Positions 1-9,087 of a stretch of DNA of 64,000 bases are shown piece after piece. The notes beneath the pieces are model-generated. The model saw only the letters and a program-made list of their open reading frames with translations, ran no database searches and was not told the origin of the DNA. The position numbers were made by a program, and so were the translations under genes. The number at the start of each line of letters is the position of its first letter. Within the stretch, counting starts at the first letter, position 1. Source of the DNA: Pseudomonadota bacterium (GTDB lineage: Bacteria; Pseudomonadota; Gammaproteobacteria; Burkholderiales; Burkholderiaceae_C); the NCBI GenBank assembly GCA_021808445.1, contig JAKBBP010000001.1:62001-126000 (forward strand), written 5' to 3'.

Positions 1-122
1 TGTCCGACTACACCGCCTACATGTACCTGGGCGAGCTCATCGAATTCGGCGATACCAACCAGATCTTCCTCAAGCCGCGCAAGCAGCAGACCGAGGATTA
101 CATCACCGGCCGTTTCGGCTGA
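1..122 (+). CDS. pstB: Phosphate ABC transporter ATP-binding protein PstB, C-terminal end (partial)
   Basis: Only the last 39 or so residues are inside the window, in frame from base 3 to the TGA at 120-122. They read as the conserved tail of Pst[14 protein letters not shown], then the [11 protein letters not shown] ending. PstB is the cytoplasmic ATPase of the high-affinity phosphate importer PstSCAB. phoU starts 22 bases downstream behind an AGGAG, which is the usual pst-phoU operon order. The truncation is caused by the window edge, not by a mutation. Confidence 0.93.
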   Translation, partial: SDYTAYMYLGELIEFGDTNQIFLKPRKQQTEDYITGRFG

Positions 123-144
123 ACGCGCGCCAGGAGATCCTGTC

Positions 145-846
145 ATGGACAAGCACCTTTCCACCCAGTTCGACGCCGAGATCAGCGCCATCACCACGCG
201 TGTGCTGGAGATGGGCGGCCTGGTCGAATCCCAGATCGCGCAGGCCGTGTACGCGCTGCGCCACTTCGACGCCGAGGCCGCGCGCGGGGTGATGCTCAAC
301 GAGAAGAGGGTGAACCAGCTGGAGGTGGAGATCGACGCCGACGTGGCGCAGATCATCGCCAAGCGCCAACCCACCGCGCGAGACCTGCGCCTGATGCTGG
401 CCATCTCCAAGACCATCACCAATCTTGAGCGCGTGGGCGACGAGGCCGACCGCATCGCGCGCATGGCGCGCGACCTGGTCGAGGCGGGTGCCAACCTGAG
501 CATCTCCTTCAACGAGATCATCCGCGAGTCCGACCTCGCCGTGGCGCAGATCCGCAAGGCGCTGGACGCCTTCGCGCGCCTGGACGAACGCGCTGCGGTG
601 GACATCGTGACCGCCGACAGCGCCATCGACGCCGAATTCGATTCCTTCATGCGCAAGCTCATCACCTACGTGATGGAGGATCCGCGCAACATCTCCGCCA
701 GCTTGGACATGGTGTTCATCGCCAAGGCCATCGAGCGCATCGGCGACCACGCCAAGAACATCGCCGAGTTCGTCATCTACGTGGTGCGCGGCACCGACGT
801 GCGCCACAACAAGGAAGCCTTCAACGAAGTGGCGGGAACCCTCTGA
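145..846 (+). CDS. phoU: Phosphate transport system regulator PhoU
   Basis: 233 residues, the usual PhoU length. The protein is all helical and has the two PhoU repeats, each with an acidic metal-binding signature: NLERVGDEADRIA in the first half and AIERIGDHAKNIAEF in the second. PhoU links the Pst transporter to the PhoR sensor and keeps the Pho regulon off when phosphate is sufficient. The ATG at 145 follows an AGGAG at 132-136. The position between pstB and phoB-phoR fits one phosphate-signalling operon. Confidence 0.96.
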   Translation: MDKHLSTQFDAEISAITTRVLEMGGLVESQIAQAVYALRHFDAEAARGVMLNEKRVNQLEVEIDADVAQIIAKRQPTARDLRLMLAISKTITNLERVGDEADRIARMARDLVEAGANLSISFNEIIRESDLAVAQIRKALDAFARLDERAAVDIVTADSAIDAEFDSFMRKLITYVMEDPRNISASLDMVFIAKAIERIGDHAKNIAEFVIYVVRGTDVRHNKEAFNEVAGTL

Positions 847-898
847 ACCCGCGACACACGCGTCGCGGGACAGGCAGTCGCAGGCCCGAGTCCTATCC

Positions 899-1621
899 AT
901 GCCCAGCAACATCCTGATTGTCGAAGACGAGCCCGCGATCGCCGAATTGCTCGCGGTGAATCTGCGTCACGCCGGCCATTGCCCCATCGTGGCAGGCAGC
1001 GCGGAGGAGGCCTTGCGCCTGATTCGCGACGTGCTCCCCGACGTGATGCTGGTGGACTGGATGCTCCCGGGGATGTCCGGCGTGGCCTTGCTGCGTGAGC
1101 TGCGGCAGGGAGCGCGCACGCGGGGCATCCCGATGATCCTGCTCACCGCGCGAAGCGAGGAGACCGACACCATCGCCGGGCTCGACGCGGGCGCCGACGA
1201 CTACATCACCAAGCCCTTCTCGCCCAAGGAGCTGCTGGCGCGCATCCGTGCGGTGCTGCGCCGGCGTTCGCCGCAGCTCACCGACGAGCCCGTGCGCGCA
1301 GGCGCGCTGGCCGTGGATCCGGGTACGCGTCGGGTCACCTACACCGGGCCCGATGGCGCGGAGAAGGAGCTGCGCCTCGGTCCCACCGAGTTCAAGCTGC
1401 TGCACTTCATGATGACCCACCCGGAGCGCGTGCACAGCCGCGGCGCGCTGCTCGACAAGGTGTGGGGCGACCACGTGTTCATCGAGGAGCGCACCGTGGA
1501 CGTGCACATCAAGCGCCTGCGCGAGGCGCTGGCCCCGGCGCATTGTTCCGAACTCGTCGAGACGGTGCGGGGGGCGGGGTACCGGTTCACGCAGCGTCAG
1601 GGCGCCACCGCCGCTGGCTGA
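899..1621 (+). CDS. phoB: Phosphate regulon response regulator PhoB
   Basis: 240 residues, an OmpR-family response regulator. The N-terminal receiver domain has the acidic pair D10/E11, the phosphoacceptor D53 in LVDWMLPG, and K105 in ITKPF. The C-terminal winged helix (about residues 130-235) carries the recognition-helix region ERTVDVHIKRLREAL. Phosphorylated PhoB binds Pho boxes and activates phosphate-starvation genes. phoR follows after 16 bases, so the two are almost certainly co-transcribed. Confidence 0.96.
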   Translation: MPSNILIVEDEPAIAELLAVNLRHAGHCPIVAGSAEEALRLIRDVLPDVMLVDWMLPGMSGVALLRELRQGARTRGIPMILLTARSEETDTIAGLDAGADDYITKPFSPKELLARIRAVLRRRSPQLTDEPVRAGALAVDPGTRRVTYTGPDGAEKELRLGPTEFKLLHFMMTHPERVHSRGALLDKVWGDHVFIEERTVDVHIKRLREALAPAHCSELVETVRGAGYRFTQRQGATAAG

Positions 1622-1637
1622 GCATCGGGCCCCGCCC

Positions 1638-2987
1638 ATGCGCTCCGTGATCCTCCGCCTGGCCGCGCTCGCGGCCGTGATGGCGCTCGCCGGCGGCCTG
1701 CTCGCGCACTGGCTGGACGAGGCCGCGGGCCTGTCGCTGGCCTGCGCCATCGCCCTGGGCGTGGTGGCCTTCGATACCCTGGCGCGCTCGCGCCTGCTGG
1801 CGTGGCTGCGCTTTCCGCAGCGCGACAGTGTCCCGGCTTCCTTCGGCGCATGGGGCGAGGTGTTCTACCGCAGCGCACGCCAGTTGCGCCTGTGGCAAAG
1901 CCGCGTGCAGCGCGAGGAGGGCAAGCTGGCGCGCTTCATCGAGGCGCTCCAGGCCTCGCCCAACGGGGTGATGCTGATCGACGAGCAGGGCCAGATCGAC
2001 TGGTGCAACGCCACCGCCGCGGGGCATTTCGGTCTCGACCCGCGACGTGACATGCGTCAGCACGCGGTGCACCTGATCCGCAACCCCGAGTTCGTCGCCT
2101 ACCTGGCCGGGCGCCAATTCGCCGAGCCCCTGCTGATGCGCCGCAGCGGCAGTCAGGGCAACCTGCTGCTGAGCGTGCAGGTGATTCCCTACGGCGACGG
2201 CGATCGCCTGCTGCTGTCCAGGGACGTCACCCAGATCGAGCGCACCGAGGCGATGCGTAGAGATTTCGTGGCCAATGTCTCGCACGAGATCAAGACCCCC
2301 TTGACGGTGATCGCGGGTTTCGTCGAGACCCTGCGCAGCCTGGATTTTTCCGCCGAGGAGCGCGAGCGGGTGCTGGCGCTGATGCAGCAGCAGAGCGACC
2401 GCATGCGCCACCTGGTGGAGGACCTGCTGACCCTGGCCCACCTGGAGGGCGACCCGCACCAGCCCGCCGAGGAACTGCTGGACATGCCCAATATGGTGGC
2501 GCGACTGGCCGCCGACGCCCGCGCGCTGTCCGGTGGACGTCACCGCATCGAGGCGGAAGCCGACGTGAGCAAGTTGCGCGGCGCCGGTGGTGAGCTGTCC
2601 AGCGCCTTCGGCAACCTGGTGAGCAACGCCGTGCGCTATACCCCCGAGGGCGGGCTGATCCAGATTCGCTGGCGCGTACTCGACACCGGACTGGGCGATG
2701 CGGTGGGCGAGTTCAGCGTCAGCGACGATGGCATCGGCATCGCGTCCGAGCACATTCCGCGCCTGACCGAGCGCTTCTACCGCGTGGACCGCGGGCGCTC
2801 GCGCGAGTCGGGCGGAACCGGCCTGGGCCTGGCCATCGTCAAGCATGCGCTGTTGCGCCACCAGGCGGAACTGCGCATCGCCAGCCAGCTGGGCGAGGGC
2901 AGCACCTTCAGCGCCCGCTTCCCCGCCCAGCGCATCGTGCTGCCGCAGCCGGTCGCGCCCCAGGAGCCTCTGGTCGAGCAGGGCTGA
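1638..2987 (+). CDS. phoR: Phosphate regulon sensor histidine kinase PhoR
   Basis: 449 residues. Two hydrophobic N-terminal segments (about residues 5-50) anchor it in the membrane. A PAS domain follows (about 100-200), then the dimerisation/phosphoacceptor domain with H216 in NVSHEIKTPL. The HATPase domain has the N box (AFGNLVSNAVRYTP), the G1 box (VSDDGIGI) and GGTGLGLAIVKH. It senses the state of the Pst system through PhoU and phosphorylates PhoB. Its end faces the convergent ppk gene across 54 bases. Start ATG at 1638 lies 16 bases after phoB. Confidence 0.95.
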   Translation: MRSVILRLAALAAVMALAGGLLAHWLDEAAGLSLACAIALGVVAFDTLARSRLLAWLRFPQRDSVPASFGAWGEVFYRSARQLRLWQSRVQREEGKLARFIEALQASPNGVMLIDEQGQIDWCNATAAGHFGLDPRRDMRQHAVHLIRNPEFVAYLAGRQFAEPLLMRRSGSQGNLLLSVQVIPYGDGDRLLLSRDVTQIERTEAMRRDFVANVSHEIKTPLTVIAGFVETLRSLDFSAEERERVLALMQQQSDRMRHLVEDLLTLAHLEGDPHQPAEELLDMPNMVARLAADARALSGGRHRIEAEADVSKLRGAGGELSSAFGNLVSNAVRYTPEGGLIQIRWRVLDTGLGDAVGEFSVSDDGIGIASEHIPRLTERFYRVDRGRSRESGGTGLGLAIVKHALLRHQAELRIASQLGEGSTFSARFPAQRIVLPQPVAPQEPLVEQG

Positions 2988-3041
2988 GCAGCCCGGCAGT
3001 GCGCCTGCGCGAAGGCGCCTGCCCGGGGTCGCGGCGGCTTC

Positions 3042-5132
3042 TCAGCCCGCCTCGGGGCCGCGCGAGTCGATCAGTACCTGGTGGCTGCTGCGCCCGGTGT
3101 GCCAGCCGCGGGCGCGGCGCCAGTTGCCGGCCCCGTCCATGTCCCAGGCGTTGCCGGGGTTGGTCCAGTGCACGCGCAGACCCTCGCGGATGACCTTGGC
3201 CTTGGCCTCGGGGTCCAGGATGGGCGCGGCGATCTCGACGCGGCGGAACAGGTTGCGCTCCATCCAGTCGGCCGAGGAGATCCAGACATCCTCGGCTCCG
3301 TCGTTGTGGAAATAGAACACCCGCGAGTGCTCCAGGAACCGTCCGATCACCGAGCGCACGCGAATGTTCTCCGACAGTCCGGCGATGCCCGGGCGCAGCA
3401 TGCACGGCCCGCGCACCAGCAGTCGGATCTCCACCCCGGCGCGCGCGGCCTTGTACAGCTCGCCGATCACCGTGGGCTCGACCAGGGCATTTACCCGCGC
3501 CCAGATGCGTGCCGTCTTGCCCGCGCGGGCCAGGCGCGCCTCGTGACGAATGGAGCGAATCAGCCGATCCAGCAGCGAAAAGGGGGATTGCCACAGGCGT
3601 CTCAGCGGAGCGAACTTGGAAGAGCCGGTGATTTCCAGGAACACCTGGTTGACGTCGGCGCAGATGGCCTCGTCGGCGGTCATGAGCCCGAAATCGGTGT
3701 ACAGCCGCGCGGTTCGGGTGTGGTAGTTGCCGGTGCCCAGGTGCACGTAGCGCCGCAGCTGCCCGGCTCGGCGCCCCACGCGCTCCCGGCGCACCACCAT
3801 GAGCATCTTGGCGTGGCATTTGTACCCCACCACGCCGTAGACCACATGCGCTCCCTCGGCCTCCAGGCGAGCCGCCCAGTTGATGTTGGTCTCCTCGTCC
3901 AGGCGGGCCATCAGCTCCAGCACGACGGTGACTTCCTTGCCGTTGCGCGCGGCCTCGATCAGGGCTTCCATCAGCTCCGAGGTGTGCCCGGCGCGGTAGA
4001 TGGTCTGCTTGATGGCCAGGACCTGCGGGTCGCGCGCGGCGGTTCGCACCAGGTCCACGACGGGGCCGAAGCTGTCGTAGGGATGATGCAGAAGCACATC
4101 GCCGGCGCGGATGTGCTCGAACAGCTCCGGCTCGGCGCCCGGCCAGCCGGGCAGGGGAGCCGGCAGATGCGGCGGGTAGGTCAGGCGCGACTGCGGAAGC
4201 ATGTCGATGATCGCCTGCAGGCGTGCCAGGTTGACCGGGCCGTCGACCCGGAAACAGTCGCGCTCGTGCAGGCCGTTCTCGCGCATCAGGCGCTCGAGCA
4301 GGGGCTGCGGACAGGCGGCGGTGACCTCCAGGCGCACGGCGTCGCCATAGTGGCGAGCCCGCAGCTCGCCCTGCAGGGCCGTGCGCAGGTTGGTGATCTC
4401 GTCGTCGTCCACGAACAACTCGCTGTTGCGGGTGACGCGGAACTGGTGCACGCCCAGCACCTTCAGGCCCGGGAACAGATGCCCTGCGTAAGCCTGCATC
4501 AGCGAGGACAGCAGCACGAAACTGTGCAGCTTGTCGTCCTCCACGAGTTCGCCCGGCATTTCCAGCACCCGCGGCAGGGCCCTGGGCGCCTGGATGATGC
4601 CCAGGTCCACATTGCGCCCGAAGGCGTCCGTGCCTTCGAGCATGACGGCGAAATTCAGGCTCTTGTTGAGCACCTTGGGAAAGGGGTGCGCCGGGTCGAG
4701 CCCGATGGGCGTGAGCACCGGCAGCACCTCGCGCTCGAAGTAGGCGCGGGCCCAGCGCTCCTGGCGCTGGGACCATTCGCCGCTGGTGACGAAGCGCACG
4801 CCCACGTCGTGCAGCATGGGGTAGATGGACTGCTGCAGCAGCCGGTATTTCTCGGCCACCAGCGCGTGCGCCTCGTCGGCGATCAGGCGCAGCGCCTCGG
4901 CCACCGGCAGCCCGTCGGGCGTCAGGGCCGCCGGCTCATGCTCCAGCACATCCTGCAGCTGCGCCACGCGGGTCTCGAAGAATTCGTCCAGGTTCGACGC
5001 GACGATGCACAGGTAGCGCAGGCGCTCCAGCGGCGGGATGGCCGGATCCTGTGCCTGGGCCAGCACCCGGCGGTTGAAGGCCAGGATGCCGATTTCTCGG
5101 TTGATCAGGGGTGAAGGCGCTGGCTTGGCCAT
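3042..5132 (-). CDS. ppk1: Polyphosphate kinase 1
   Basis: 696 residues, close to the usual Ppk1 length of about 690. The enzyme reversibly transfers the gamma phosphate of ATP onto inorganic polyphosphate. The N-terminal domain is recognisable (INREIGILAFNRRVL, ASNLDEFFETRV). The catalytic PLD-like domains contain YVHLGTGNY with the autophosphorylated histidine near residue 464, followed by ARLYTDFGLMTADE. The partner phospholipase-type domain is visible as VHWTNPGNAWDMDGAG near the C-terminus. It is divergent from ppx, the polyphosphate-degrading enzyme, and sits beside phoBR. A Pho-box-like element lies upstream of its start. Confidence 0.96.
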   Translation of the reverse strand: MAKPAPSPLINREIGILAFNRRVLAQAQDPAIPPLERLRYLCIVASNLDEFFETRVAQLQDVLEHEPAALTPDGLPVAEALRLIADEAHALVAEKYRLLQQSIYPMLHDVGVRFVTSGEWSQRQERWARAYFEREVLPVLTPIGLDPAHPFPKVLNKSLNFAVMLEGTDAFGRNVDLGIIQAPRALPRVLEMPGELVEDDKLHSFVLLSSLMQAYAGHLFPGLKVLGVHQFRVTRNSELFVDDDEITNLRTALQGELRARHYGDAVRLEVTAACPQPLLERLMRENGLHERDCFRVDGPVNLARLQAIIDMLPQSRLTYPPHLPAPLPGWPGAEPELFEHIRAGDVLLHHPYDSFGPVVDLVRTAARDPQVLAIKQTIYRAGHTSELMEALIEAARNGKEVTVVLELMARLDEETNINWAARLEAEGAHVVYGVVGYKCHAKMLMVVRRERVGRRAGQLRRYVHLGTGNYHTRTARLYTDFGLMTADEAICADVNQVFLEITGSSKFAPLRRLWQSPFSLLDRLIRSIRHEARLARAGKTARIWARVNALVEPTVIGELYKAARAGVEIRLLVRGPCMLRPGIAGLSENIRVRSVIGRFLEHSRVFYFHNDGAEDVWISSADWMERNLFRRVEIAAPILDPEAKAKVIREGLRVHWTNPGNAWDMDGAGNWRRARGWHTGRSSHQVLIDSRGPEAG

Positions 5133-5197
5133 GGAAGATTCGGAAACGGGAAACTGCCGCGTGCGGAGGCGCGAAAGGCTTACGATCCCACATTCCC

Positions 5198-5215
5198 GTG
5201 AAATCTACATGACAT
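5198..5215 (-). promoter_or_regulatory. Candidate Pho box upstream of ppk1
   Basis: On the minus strand, two 7-base units, ATGTCAT and ATTTCAC, are separated by exactly 4 bases. They match the PhoB consensus (CTGTCAT, 4 AT-rich bases, CTGTCAY) at 6 and 5 of 7 positions. The element lies 66-83 bases upstream of the ppk1 start and is oriented towards it. Polyphosphate kinase is a Pho-regulon member in several proteobacteria. Binding has not been shown here. Confidence 0.45.
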
Positions 5216-5254
5216 CGTCAAGGGCGTGTCATGCGGCCGTGTTCAACTTGCGCC

Positions 5255-6784
5255 ATGTCCCTGAAAGTCCAGCACCTCGCCGCCGTCGACCTAGGCTCCA
5301 ACAGTTTTCGCATGCTGGTGGGCAAGGCCGCGGAAAGTCCGCATGGGGCGCAGATCTATCCCCTGGACTCGCTGCGCGAGCCGGTGCGCCTGGGCGCGGG
5401 CCTGGACGAGAACAAGAGCCTCACCGAGGAAAGCCAGCAGCGCGCGCTGGCCACGCTGCGCCGTTTCGGCGAGCGACTGCGTCAGTTCCACCCGGAGCGG
5501 GTGCGCGCGGTGGCCACCAACGCGGTGCGCGTGGCCAAGAATGCCCCGGCGTTCCTGGAGCGCGCGCAGCAGGCGCTGGGGTTCCCGATCGAGGTGATCG
5601 CGGGGCGCGAGGAGGCGCGACTGGTCTACATCGGCGCGGCCCATTCGGTGACCCCGTCGGCGGGACACCGCCTGGTGGTGGACATCGGCGGCGGTTCGAC
5701 CGAGTTCATCATCGGCTCCGGCCTGGAGCCGCGCATGATGGAGTCCCTGTACATCGGCTGCGTGTCCATGACCCGCGAGTTCTTCCCGGCCGGGCGAGTC
5801 GACGAGCAGCGCATGAAGTCCGCCGAGCTGGCGGCGCGGCGGGAGATCCAGATCATCGCGCGCAATTTCCGCAAGACCGGCTGGGCCTCGGCGGTAGGCT
5901 CCAGCGGCACCGCGCGCGCCCTGGCGGACATTCTCGTGGGCAGCCAGCTCAACGATTCCGGCGCCACCCTGGGGATCACCCGTGGCGGTCTGCGTCGTCT
6001 GCGCAAGATCTACGTGCAGGCCGAGGACCTGAGCACCCTGCGCATGCCCGGGCTGAAACCGGACCGCCTGCCGGTGGCCGCCGGCGGGCTGGCCATCATG
6101 CTGGCGGTCTTCGAGGAACTGGGCCTGAAGGACATGGAGGCCACCGACGCGGGCTTGCGCCTGGGCGTGCTGTACGACCTGCTGGGGCGCGAGCAGCAGC
6201 AGGACATGCGCGAGCTCACGGTGCAACAGTTCACGCAGCGCTACGGGGTCGACACGCGCCAGTCGGCACGCGTGGAGCAGCTGGCGCTGCAATTGCTGGA
6301 TCAGCTCGATCCCCAGGCCCCGCCCGAGCGCCGGCAGGCGCTGCGCTGGGCGGCGCAGCTGCACGAGGTGGGGCTGTCGATCTCCCACAGCGCCTACCAC
6401 AAGCATTCGGCCTACATCGTCGGCAACGCGGACATGCCAGGCTTCTCGCGCAGCGAGCAGGCCGCGATGGCCGAGATGCTGCTGTGCCATGGAGGCAAGC
6501 TGAAAAAGCTGGGCGCCCTCACCGGGCCGCCCGTCGATCTGCGCGCCCTGCTGGCCCTGCGCCTCGCGGTGCTGCTGGCGCGCAACCGGCGTGACGTGGA
6601 GCTCGACGGGGGCCTGCGTCTGGTGGCCGGGCCACAGGGCGTTTCGGGTACGCGCATCGAGGCCGCCGCGCGCTGGTTGCGAGCCTCCCCTCTGACCCAG
6701 TACAGCCTGGAGCAGGAAGTCTCCGAGTGGCAGCGCGTGGGCCTGGACCTGCAGTTGCAGCTCCAGGCCCAGGTGAGCGCCTGA
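5255..6784 (+). CDS. ppx: Exopolyphosphatase (Ppx/GppA family)
   Basis: 509 residues from this start. It removes terminal phosphates from polyphosphate. The N-terminal ASKHA-fold phosphatase domain has the phosphate-1 motif AAVDLGSNSFRM at the very start and the phosphate-2 motif VVDIGGGSTEFI near residue 150. The C-terminal HD-like domain includes LHEVGLSISHSAYHKHSAYI. I chose ATG 5255 (MSLKVQHLAAVDLG) because it matches the family N-terminus. ATG 5231 is in frame, has a better AAGGG upstream, and would add 8 residues. Divergent from ppk1. The stop codon sits inside a 20-bp tandem duplication. Confidence 0.94.
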   Translation: MSLKVQHLAAVDLGSNSFRMLVGKAAESPHGAQIYPLDSLREPVRLGAGLDENKSLTEESQQRALATLRRFGERLRQFHPERVRAVATNAVRVAKNAPAFLERAQQALGFPIEVIAGREEARLVYIGAAHSVTPSAGHRLVVDIGGGSTEFIIGSGLEPRMMESLYIGCVSMTREFFPAGRVDEQRMKSAELAARREIQIIARNFRKTGWASAVGSSGTARALADILVGSQLNDSGATLGITRGGLRRLRKIYVQAEDLSTLRMPGLKPDRLPVAAGGLAIMLAVFEELGLKDMEATDAGLRLGVLYDLLGREQQQDMRELTVQQFTQRYGVDTRQSARVEQLALQLLDQLDPQAPPERRQALRWAAQLHEVGLSISHSAYHKHSAYIVGNADMPGFSRSEQAAMAEMLLCHGGKLKKLGALTGPPVDLRALLALRLAVLLARNRRDVELDGGLRLVAGPQGVSGTRIEAAARWLRASPLTQYSLEQEVSEWQRVGLDLQLQLQAQVSA

Positions 6785-6813
6785 GGGACTTGCTGAGCGC
6801 CTGAGGGACTTGC
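6774..6813. repeat. 20-bp perfect tandem duplication spanning the ppx stop codon
   Basis: Bases 6774-6793 are repeated exactly at 6794-6813, starting TGAGCGCC. The first copy holds the last ppx codons and its TGA. The second copy is non-coding and lies just before the convergent olsB stop. A perfect copy suggests a recent slippage or duplication event that did not change the ppx protein. Confidence 0.9.
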
Positions 6814-6826
6814 TGCCGGCGCGCGC

Positions 6827-7609
6827 TCAGGCGTTGCCGAGGAAGTGCCGCGCGTAGCGCTGCTGCACGGCGTCCAGGCGCATCAGCAGCGGAAAGTCCG
6901 CGGTGTTGAAATCGGGATCCCAGGCCGGGGCTCCGCAGACCCGAGCCCCCACGCGCAGGTAGCCCTTGAGCAGCGCGGGGGGTTCGGTGGGCAGGTCCTG
7001 GCGCAGGTTGTCCACCGGCAGCGCGAGTCGTGGCTGCACCTGATCCTCCGCCGGCGCCAGATGGGTGGCGCGCAGGCGCGCCCACAGGCTGGCGGCATAG
7101 TGCCCGCCGTCGCGCATGGACACGCTGGAGCAGCCGATCATGGCTTGCAGGTCGTGGCGCCGCATGTACTCGGCCAGTCCCGCCCACAGGGCCAGGATCA
7201 CGCCGCCGCTGCGATGATCGCGGTGCACGCAGGCGCGACCGAGTTCGAGCAGGCGCGCACGCAGGTGCAAAAGCCGCGTGAGGTCGAACTCGGTTTCCGA
7301 GTACAGCCCACCGATGCGCTTGGCCTGGTGCGGAGCCAGAACGCGGTAGGTACCCACCAGCCGGTCGTCGTCATCGCGTGCCAGCAGGTGGTCGCAGTAG
7401 GGATCGAAAATGTCGATGTCGTATCCAGGCTCGGGACTGCCCGAGCGTGCGCCCAGTTCCTCGACGAAAATCTTCCAGCGCAGCCGCTGGGCTTCGCGCA
7501 CCTCGTCGGCGTGGCGCGCCCAGGAGATGCGCAGCTTGCCGCGTGCGCTGCCCGCGCCGGTCAACAGCCGGCCCTGGCGCGTGGTATCCGCGGGGTCGTG
7601 ATCGAACAT
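6827..7609 (-). CDS. olsB: GNAT-fold L-ornithine N-alpha-acyltransferase (OlsB-like)
   Basis: 260 residues. The protein resembles the OlsB / hemolysin-like acyltransferase family related to autoinducer synthases: RLRWKIFVEELGA near residue 45, DIDIFDPYCDHLLARD, VGTYRVL, then LELGRACVHRDHRSGGVI and IGCSSVSM. OlsB joins a 3-hydroxyacyl group from ACP to ornithine, the first step to ornithine lipids, which replace phospholipids in many bacteria short of phosphate. The setting beside pho, ppk and ppx fits that role. No olsA (second acylation) is visible in the window. ATG 7609 is preceded by a good GAGGAG. Confidence 0.82.
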   Translation of the reverse strand: MFDHDPADTTRQGRLLTGAGSARGKLRISWARHADEVREAQRLRWKIFVEELGARSGSPEPGYDIDIFDPYCDHLLARDDDDRLVGTYRVLAPHQAKRIGGLYSETEFDLTRLLHLRARLLELGRACVHRDHRSGGVILALWAGLAEYMRRHDLQAMIGCSSVSMRDGGHYAASLWARLRATHLAPAEDQVQPRLALPVDNLRQDLPTEPPALLKGYLRVGARVCGAPAWDPDFNTADFPLLMRLDAVQQRYARHFLGNA

Positions 7610-7735
7610 GCCATGCTCCTCGTGTCAGATGTTGCAACACGATACGAGAGGCAGATGTCGGTCCCGTGACCGAATGGTGACGCCACGATGACAGTCGCCT
7701 CGACGACGGCGCGTGGGTTTCGCGCGCGAGGGGGC

Positions 7736-8215
7736 TCAGTCGATGAGATCGGGGCTGACGCAGGCACGCAGCACCCGGGCCGGCTGGCCGGCCCGCTCGC
7801 GCTCGCAGACCCACATGAGCCCGCCCTTGCGCAGGGTGAAGGGGAGCTGCGCCCCGCACAGCCAGCGCAGCGCCGCGCTGCCCAGCGCGGGCTGGTGCCC
7901 GCACAGCACCAGTGCATGGCCGGTCTCGCGGCAGGATTCGACCACCTCCAGGATGTCCACGACTCCGCGATCGGGAGCCAGTTCGGCGCGCTCGACCGGG
8001 TAGTCGGCCAGGGCCAGCGCCGTCTGCCGGCTGCGCAGCGCGGGGCTGCAGCACACGGTCCACGGCTTGGGGACGTGGGCCTTGATCCAGGCCGCCATCG
8101 AGCTGGCGTCGCGCCGGCCTTCGCGGGTCAGCGCGCGGCGCAGGTCGTCGCCCCCGGGGGCGGATTCCTCCGCCTCGGCGTGGCGCCAGAAGACTACGTG
8201 CAACAGGGTGCTCAT
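7736..8215 (-). CDS. sixA: SixA-type phosphohistidine phosphatase (histidine phosphatase superfamily)
   Basis: 159 residues, the normal SixA size. It starts with the catalytic RHG-type motif in VVFWRHAEAE and has TREGRRDA, SPALRSRQTA and the second histidine in VLCGHQPAL. SixA dephosphorylates phosphohistidine on HPt or PTS proteins. It lies between olsB and the spermidine-synthase-like gene on the same strand, with 110 bases upstream. Specificity cannot be read from the sequence, and a more general small-molecule phosphatase is possible. Confidence 0.85.
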   Translation of the reverse strand: MSTLLHVVFWRHAEAEESAPGGDDLRRALTREGRRDASSMAAWIKAHVPKPWTVCCSPALRSRQTALALADYPVERAELAPDRGVVDILEVVESCRETGHALVLCGHQPALGSAALRWLCGAQLPFTLRKGGLMWVCERERAGQPARVLRACVSPDLID

Positions 8216-8325
8216 CGGGAGGGTCCGTCAGGGCCTGGCTCGGGCCTTCGCGCTGCCGAGCCTTGCGGCACTGTAGCGCCCCGAAGCGCGTGCGTGCAGA
8301 CCTTTCCCGCAGAAAAACAGGGGTT

Positions 8326-9087
8326 TCAGCAAGAATCCGTGTCGACCGGCGCGCCGGCCAGGGCCATGGCCAGGCGGCGCGCCGCGGCCTGCAGGTCCAG
8401 GGCGTGCCCATCCTCGAGCTCGCGGGCGCGCTGGAACAGTTGTTCGAGCGAGGGCCAGCCGGTCGCGCGGCGCGCGAAGGCGATGGTGTTCTCGCCCTGC
8501 TCGGCGCTCATCGCCGCCACGCCGGAATCGAAGGCCGCGCGCATGCGCCGGATGACTTCGTCGCGACGGAACTCGGGTGCCCACAGGTTGGACACCAGCA
8601 GGCCACCGGGGCGCAGGGCGCGAGCGCAGGCATCGTAGAACTCCTGGCTGGACAGGGATTCCGGCAGACCGGCGGAGTCGAATCCGTCGAGCAGCAGCAC
8701 GTCGCAGGATTGTTCGTGTTCGCGGATCCAGACAGCCCCGTCCGCCTGCACCACGGCGAAACGCTCGTCGTCCGGCGGCACGGCGAACGTGCCGCGCATG
8801 GCGATCACCTCGGGGTTGATCTCCACCGCGGTGAAACGCGAGTCTGGCAGGTGGGCGTGGCAGTACTTGGCCAGGGAGCCCCCGCCCAGGCCGATCATCA
8901 CCACATGCTCCGGCTGGGGCTGCAGCAGCACGAAGGCCATCATGGCCCGCGTGTAGTCCAGCACCAGGCGGTTGGGCTCGGCGCTTCGCATGCGACTCTG
9001 CAGCGCCGACATGCCGAAGTGCAGCGACACCTCGCCGCGCTCCTGGCACAGGAAGGGCTCGTCCGGCCTGCGTCGCCGTCGCATCAT
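8326..9087 (-). CDS. Spermidine-synthase-like SAM-dependent methyltransferase-fold protein
   Basis: 253 residues. It has the SpeE-type Rossmann fold: [14 protein letters not shown] (SAM-binding loop), [13 protein letters not shown], and [15 protein letters not shown]. It lacks the N-terminal beta domain of classic spermidine synthases, as do many small bacterial SpeE-like proteins, so polyamine synthesis is not assured. ATG 9087 overlaps the lysS stop in an ATGA, which implies translational coupling with lysS. The frame stays open far upstream, but that extension runs through lysS in another frame and is not protein-like. Confidence 0.8.
   Translation of the reverse strand: MMRRRRRPDEPFLCQERGEVSLHFGMSALQSRMRSAEPNRLVLDYTRAMMAFVLLQPQPEHVVMIGLGGGSLAKYCHAHLPDSRFTAVEINPEVIAMRGTFAVPPDDERFAVVQADGAVWIREHEQSCDVLLLDGFDSAGLPESLSSQEFYDACARALRPGGLLVSNLWAPEFRRDEVIRRMRAAFDSGVAAMSAEQGENTIAFARRATGWPSLEQLFQRARELEDGHALDLQAAARRLAMALAGAPVDTDSC

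Noticed and set aside
2981-2994. GGGCTG/CAGCCC inverted repeat at the phoR stop as a terminator
   Set aside because: The loop would be only two bases and no T run follows; it is more likely chance in GC-rich sequence.
5221-5254. A plus-strand Pho box for ppx (GTGTCAT...)
   Set aside because: The second unit matches the consensus poorly; the minus-strand element facing ppk1 is clearly better.
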